Assembly: GCA_002404115.1 (NCBI GenBank)
Contig: DHJB01000047.1
Location: forward strand, 9,757 to 16,454
Origin: Microbacteriaceae bacterium UBA4731
GTDB lineage: Bacteria; Actinomycetota; Actinomycetes; Actinomycetales; Microbacteriaceae
Direction: 5' to 3'
Length of the DNA: 6,698 nt
Below, piece by piece: positions 5,792 to 6,698 of this stretch. The position numbers and the translations under genes were made by a program. The notes under the pieces are model-generated. The model searched no databases and was not told where the DNA came from. It saw only the letters and a program-made list of their open reading frames with translations. The first letter of the stretch is position 1. The number at the start of each line of letters is the position of its first letter.

Positions 5792-6522
5792 TGGACAACA
5801 CGCCGGACACAGCCAATCGCATGGCCGTCCGCTCCGACCCCGGCGAGGTCTGGCGCATCGGGTACGGGCCGGATCCCTGGAATTGGGTGGATTGGGCACA
5901 CGCCATCAACGGGCGATTCAACGGGCGCTGGGACGCACTCGACTCGGCTTACCGCACGATCTACGCAGGCTCGAGCCTGTTTGCCTGCCTCGTCGAAGTC
6001 CTCGCGCGGTTCCGCCCTGACCCGATGCTCCAAGCCGACATGGCCGGTATCCGCGTCGATGAAGCGGACGCCTCGCTCTACGCGTCCGTACCAGTCGGCA
6101 TCGTCGATGAGTCCTGGCTCAGCGTCCGCCGGGCCTCCCGCGCAAACTTAAGTGGGCGATACTGCGACGTCGCGGACTCCGCAACGATCGCTGCGCTTCG
6201 CCCCACATTCATCGCACTCGCAGTTGGCTTTGGATTGGCTGATTTCGACTCATCGGCTCTTCAGAACAGCGAACCACGTGAGCTCACCCAGCGCGTCGGC
6301 CGCGAGGTCTACGAGATGTCACACGACGAGGGGCTGCCCTTGTTCGATGGTGTTCGATTCCTGTCTCGACACGGCAACGATCTGGAACTGTGGACCATCT
6401 TTGAGCGTTCGACTGATGGCGCCTTCAGCGCGCAGCTGAGCGAAATCGTTGTTGGAGGACTTCGATCTGATCACCCAGATGTTGAGGCAGCGATGCGGCT
6501 CCACGGGCTGAGCTGGGGATAA
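5791..6522 (+). CDS. RES-domain toxin, NAD+ phosphorylase
   Basis: 243 residues. Characterised RES toxins of Xre/RES modules deplete NAD+ in the cytoplasm (MbcT by phosphorolysis). Family features: WRIGY (residue 21 on), the strongly conserved GRFNGRW (41-47), YAGSSLFACLVEVL (58-71, with the conserved Glu69) and GVRFLSRHGND (187-197, with the conserved Ser192); Arg, Glu and Ser positions give the family its name. The last 40 residues (EIVVGGLRSDHPDVEAAMRLHGL) follow the core. Start: GTG at 5791, overlapping the antitoxin stop as TAGTG, so translation is probably coupled. ATG at 5821 (residue 11) is an alternative start just before the conserved part. No frame damage or missing key residue is visible, so the toxin should be active and dependent on its antitoxin. 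Confidence 0.88.
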   Translation: MDNTPDTANRMAVRSDPGEVWRIGYGPDPWNWVDWAHAINGRFNGRWDALDSAYRTIYAGSSLFACLVEVLARFRPDPMLQADMAGIRVDEADASLYASVPVGIVDESWLSVRRASRANLSGRYCDVADSATIAALRPTFIALAVGFGLADFDSSALQNSEPRELTQRVGREVYEMSHDEGLPLFDGVRFLSRHGNDLELWTIFERSTDGAFSAQLSEIVVGGLRSDHPDVEAAMRLHGLSWG

Positions 6523-6698
6523 CGGCAGCCCCTCCAGTTCTGGTCGCCGCGCCGTTTGACGCACGCGAGCGCGAATCCCTTCCGGGCAGGGCGAACGGGA
6601 CGGCCCTTCGGCAGGCGCGCCGGATTCCTCACCCTGCGGGGGCGTGTGCGTGTGCGTGTGCGTGTGCGTTCAGGGTCCGGCTAACGGGCAGTTAGTGG
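6523..6698. other. Non-coding tail after the toxin gene
   Basis: No gene is supported. The stretch is GC-rich, with a tiny hairpin GCC-CTTC-GGC near 6602-6611 and no T-run, the hexanucleotide array at 6643-6669, and CTAAC-GGGCA-GTTAG (6681-6695), a 5-bp inverted repeat close to the window end. No clear intrinsic terminator for the toxin operon is visible. Confidence 0.5.
6643..6669. repeat. Hexanucleotide tandem repeat (CGTGTG)
   Basis: Four perfect copies of CGTGTG plus a partial CGT form a short simple-sequence array in the non-coding region after the toxin. Such arrays can change copy number by slippage, but no coding frame runs through it in this window. Confidence 0.75.

Noticed and set aside
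6643..6669. CRISPR or mobile-element end
   Set aside because: It is a simple hexanucleotide repeat without spacers, transposase or terminal inverted repeats.

Overview
The window reads as chromosomal DNA of a high-GC Gram-positive bacterium, most likely an actinobacterium. Codon third positions are strongly G/C, and the gene families (a Pls/PosA-type membrane nonribosomal peptide synthetase, an Sfp-type phosphopantetheinyl transferase, an Xre/RES toxin-antitoxin pair) are common in that group. The genus cannot be fixed from sequence alone. All supportable genes lie on the + strand.

Layout. Bases 1-112 are a short leader with three tandem GGCATCA heptamers, a hairpin and a strong GAGGAGG ribosome binding site. 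Bases 113-4364 hold one long synthetase gene related to epsilon-poly-L-lysine synthetase: adenylation domain, carrier domain, then six membrane segments alternating with three left-handed beta-helix (hexapeptide-repeat) domains. As given it is broken twice: an in-frame TAG at 908-910 inside the adenylation domain, and a net frame change next to base 1868, just before the carrier-protein serine motif. Restoring two bases at the second site gives one frame of about 1417 residues, interrupted only by the TAG. Bases 4369-5085 encode a phosphopantetheinyl transferase that would convert the carrier domain to its holo form; its start is also suspect, because the ATG with a good Shine-Dalgarno is in a different frame from the conserved body.

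Bases 5086-5407 are non-coding: inverted repeats after the transferase, then a conspicuously AT-rich promoter/operator-like patch. Bases 5408-6522 are a two-gene toxin-antitoxin operon (Xre/MbcA/ParS-type antitoxin, then RES-domain NAD+ phosphorylase toxin) joined by a TAGTG overlap. Bases 6523-6698 are non-coding and carry a hexanucleotide tandem repeat.

How they fit together. The synthetase and transferase form a compact biosynthetic unit which, if intact, would make an amide- or isopeptide-linked amino-acid polymer or a short peptide at the membrane. The toxin-antitoxin pair is a separate transcription unit. The main question is whether the two (perhaps three) lesions are real decay or sequencing/assembly error. 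Apart from these sites the coding sequence is well preserved, which favours error or very recent inactivation. I see no convincing previously undescribed system; the families are known, and the most informative points are the lesions, the hand-derived specificity code and the operator-like region of the toxin-antitoxin operon.
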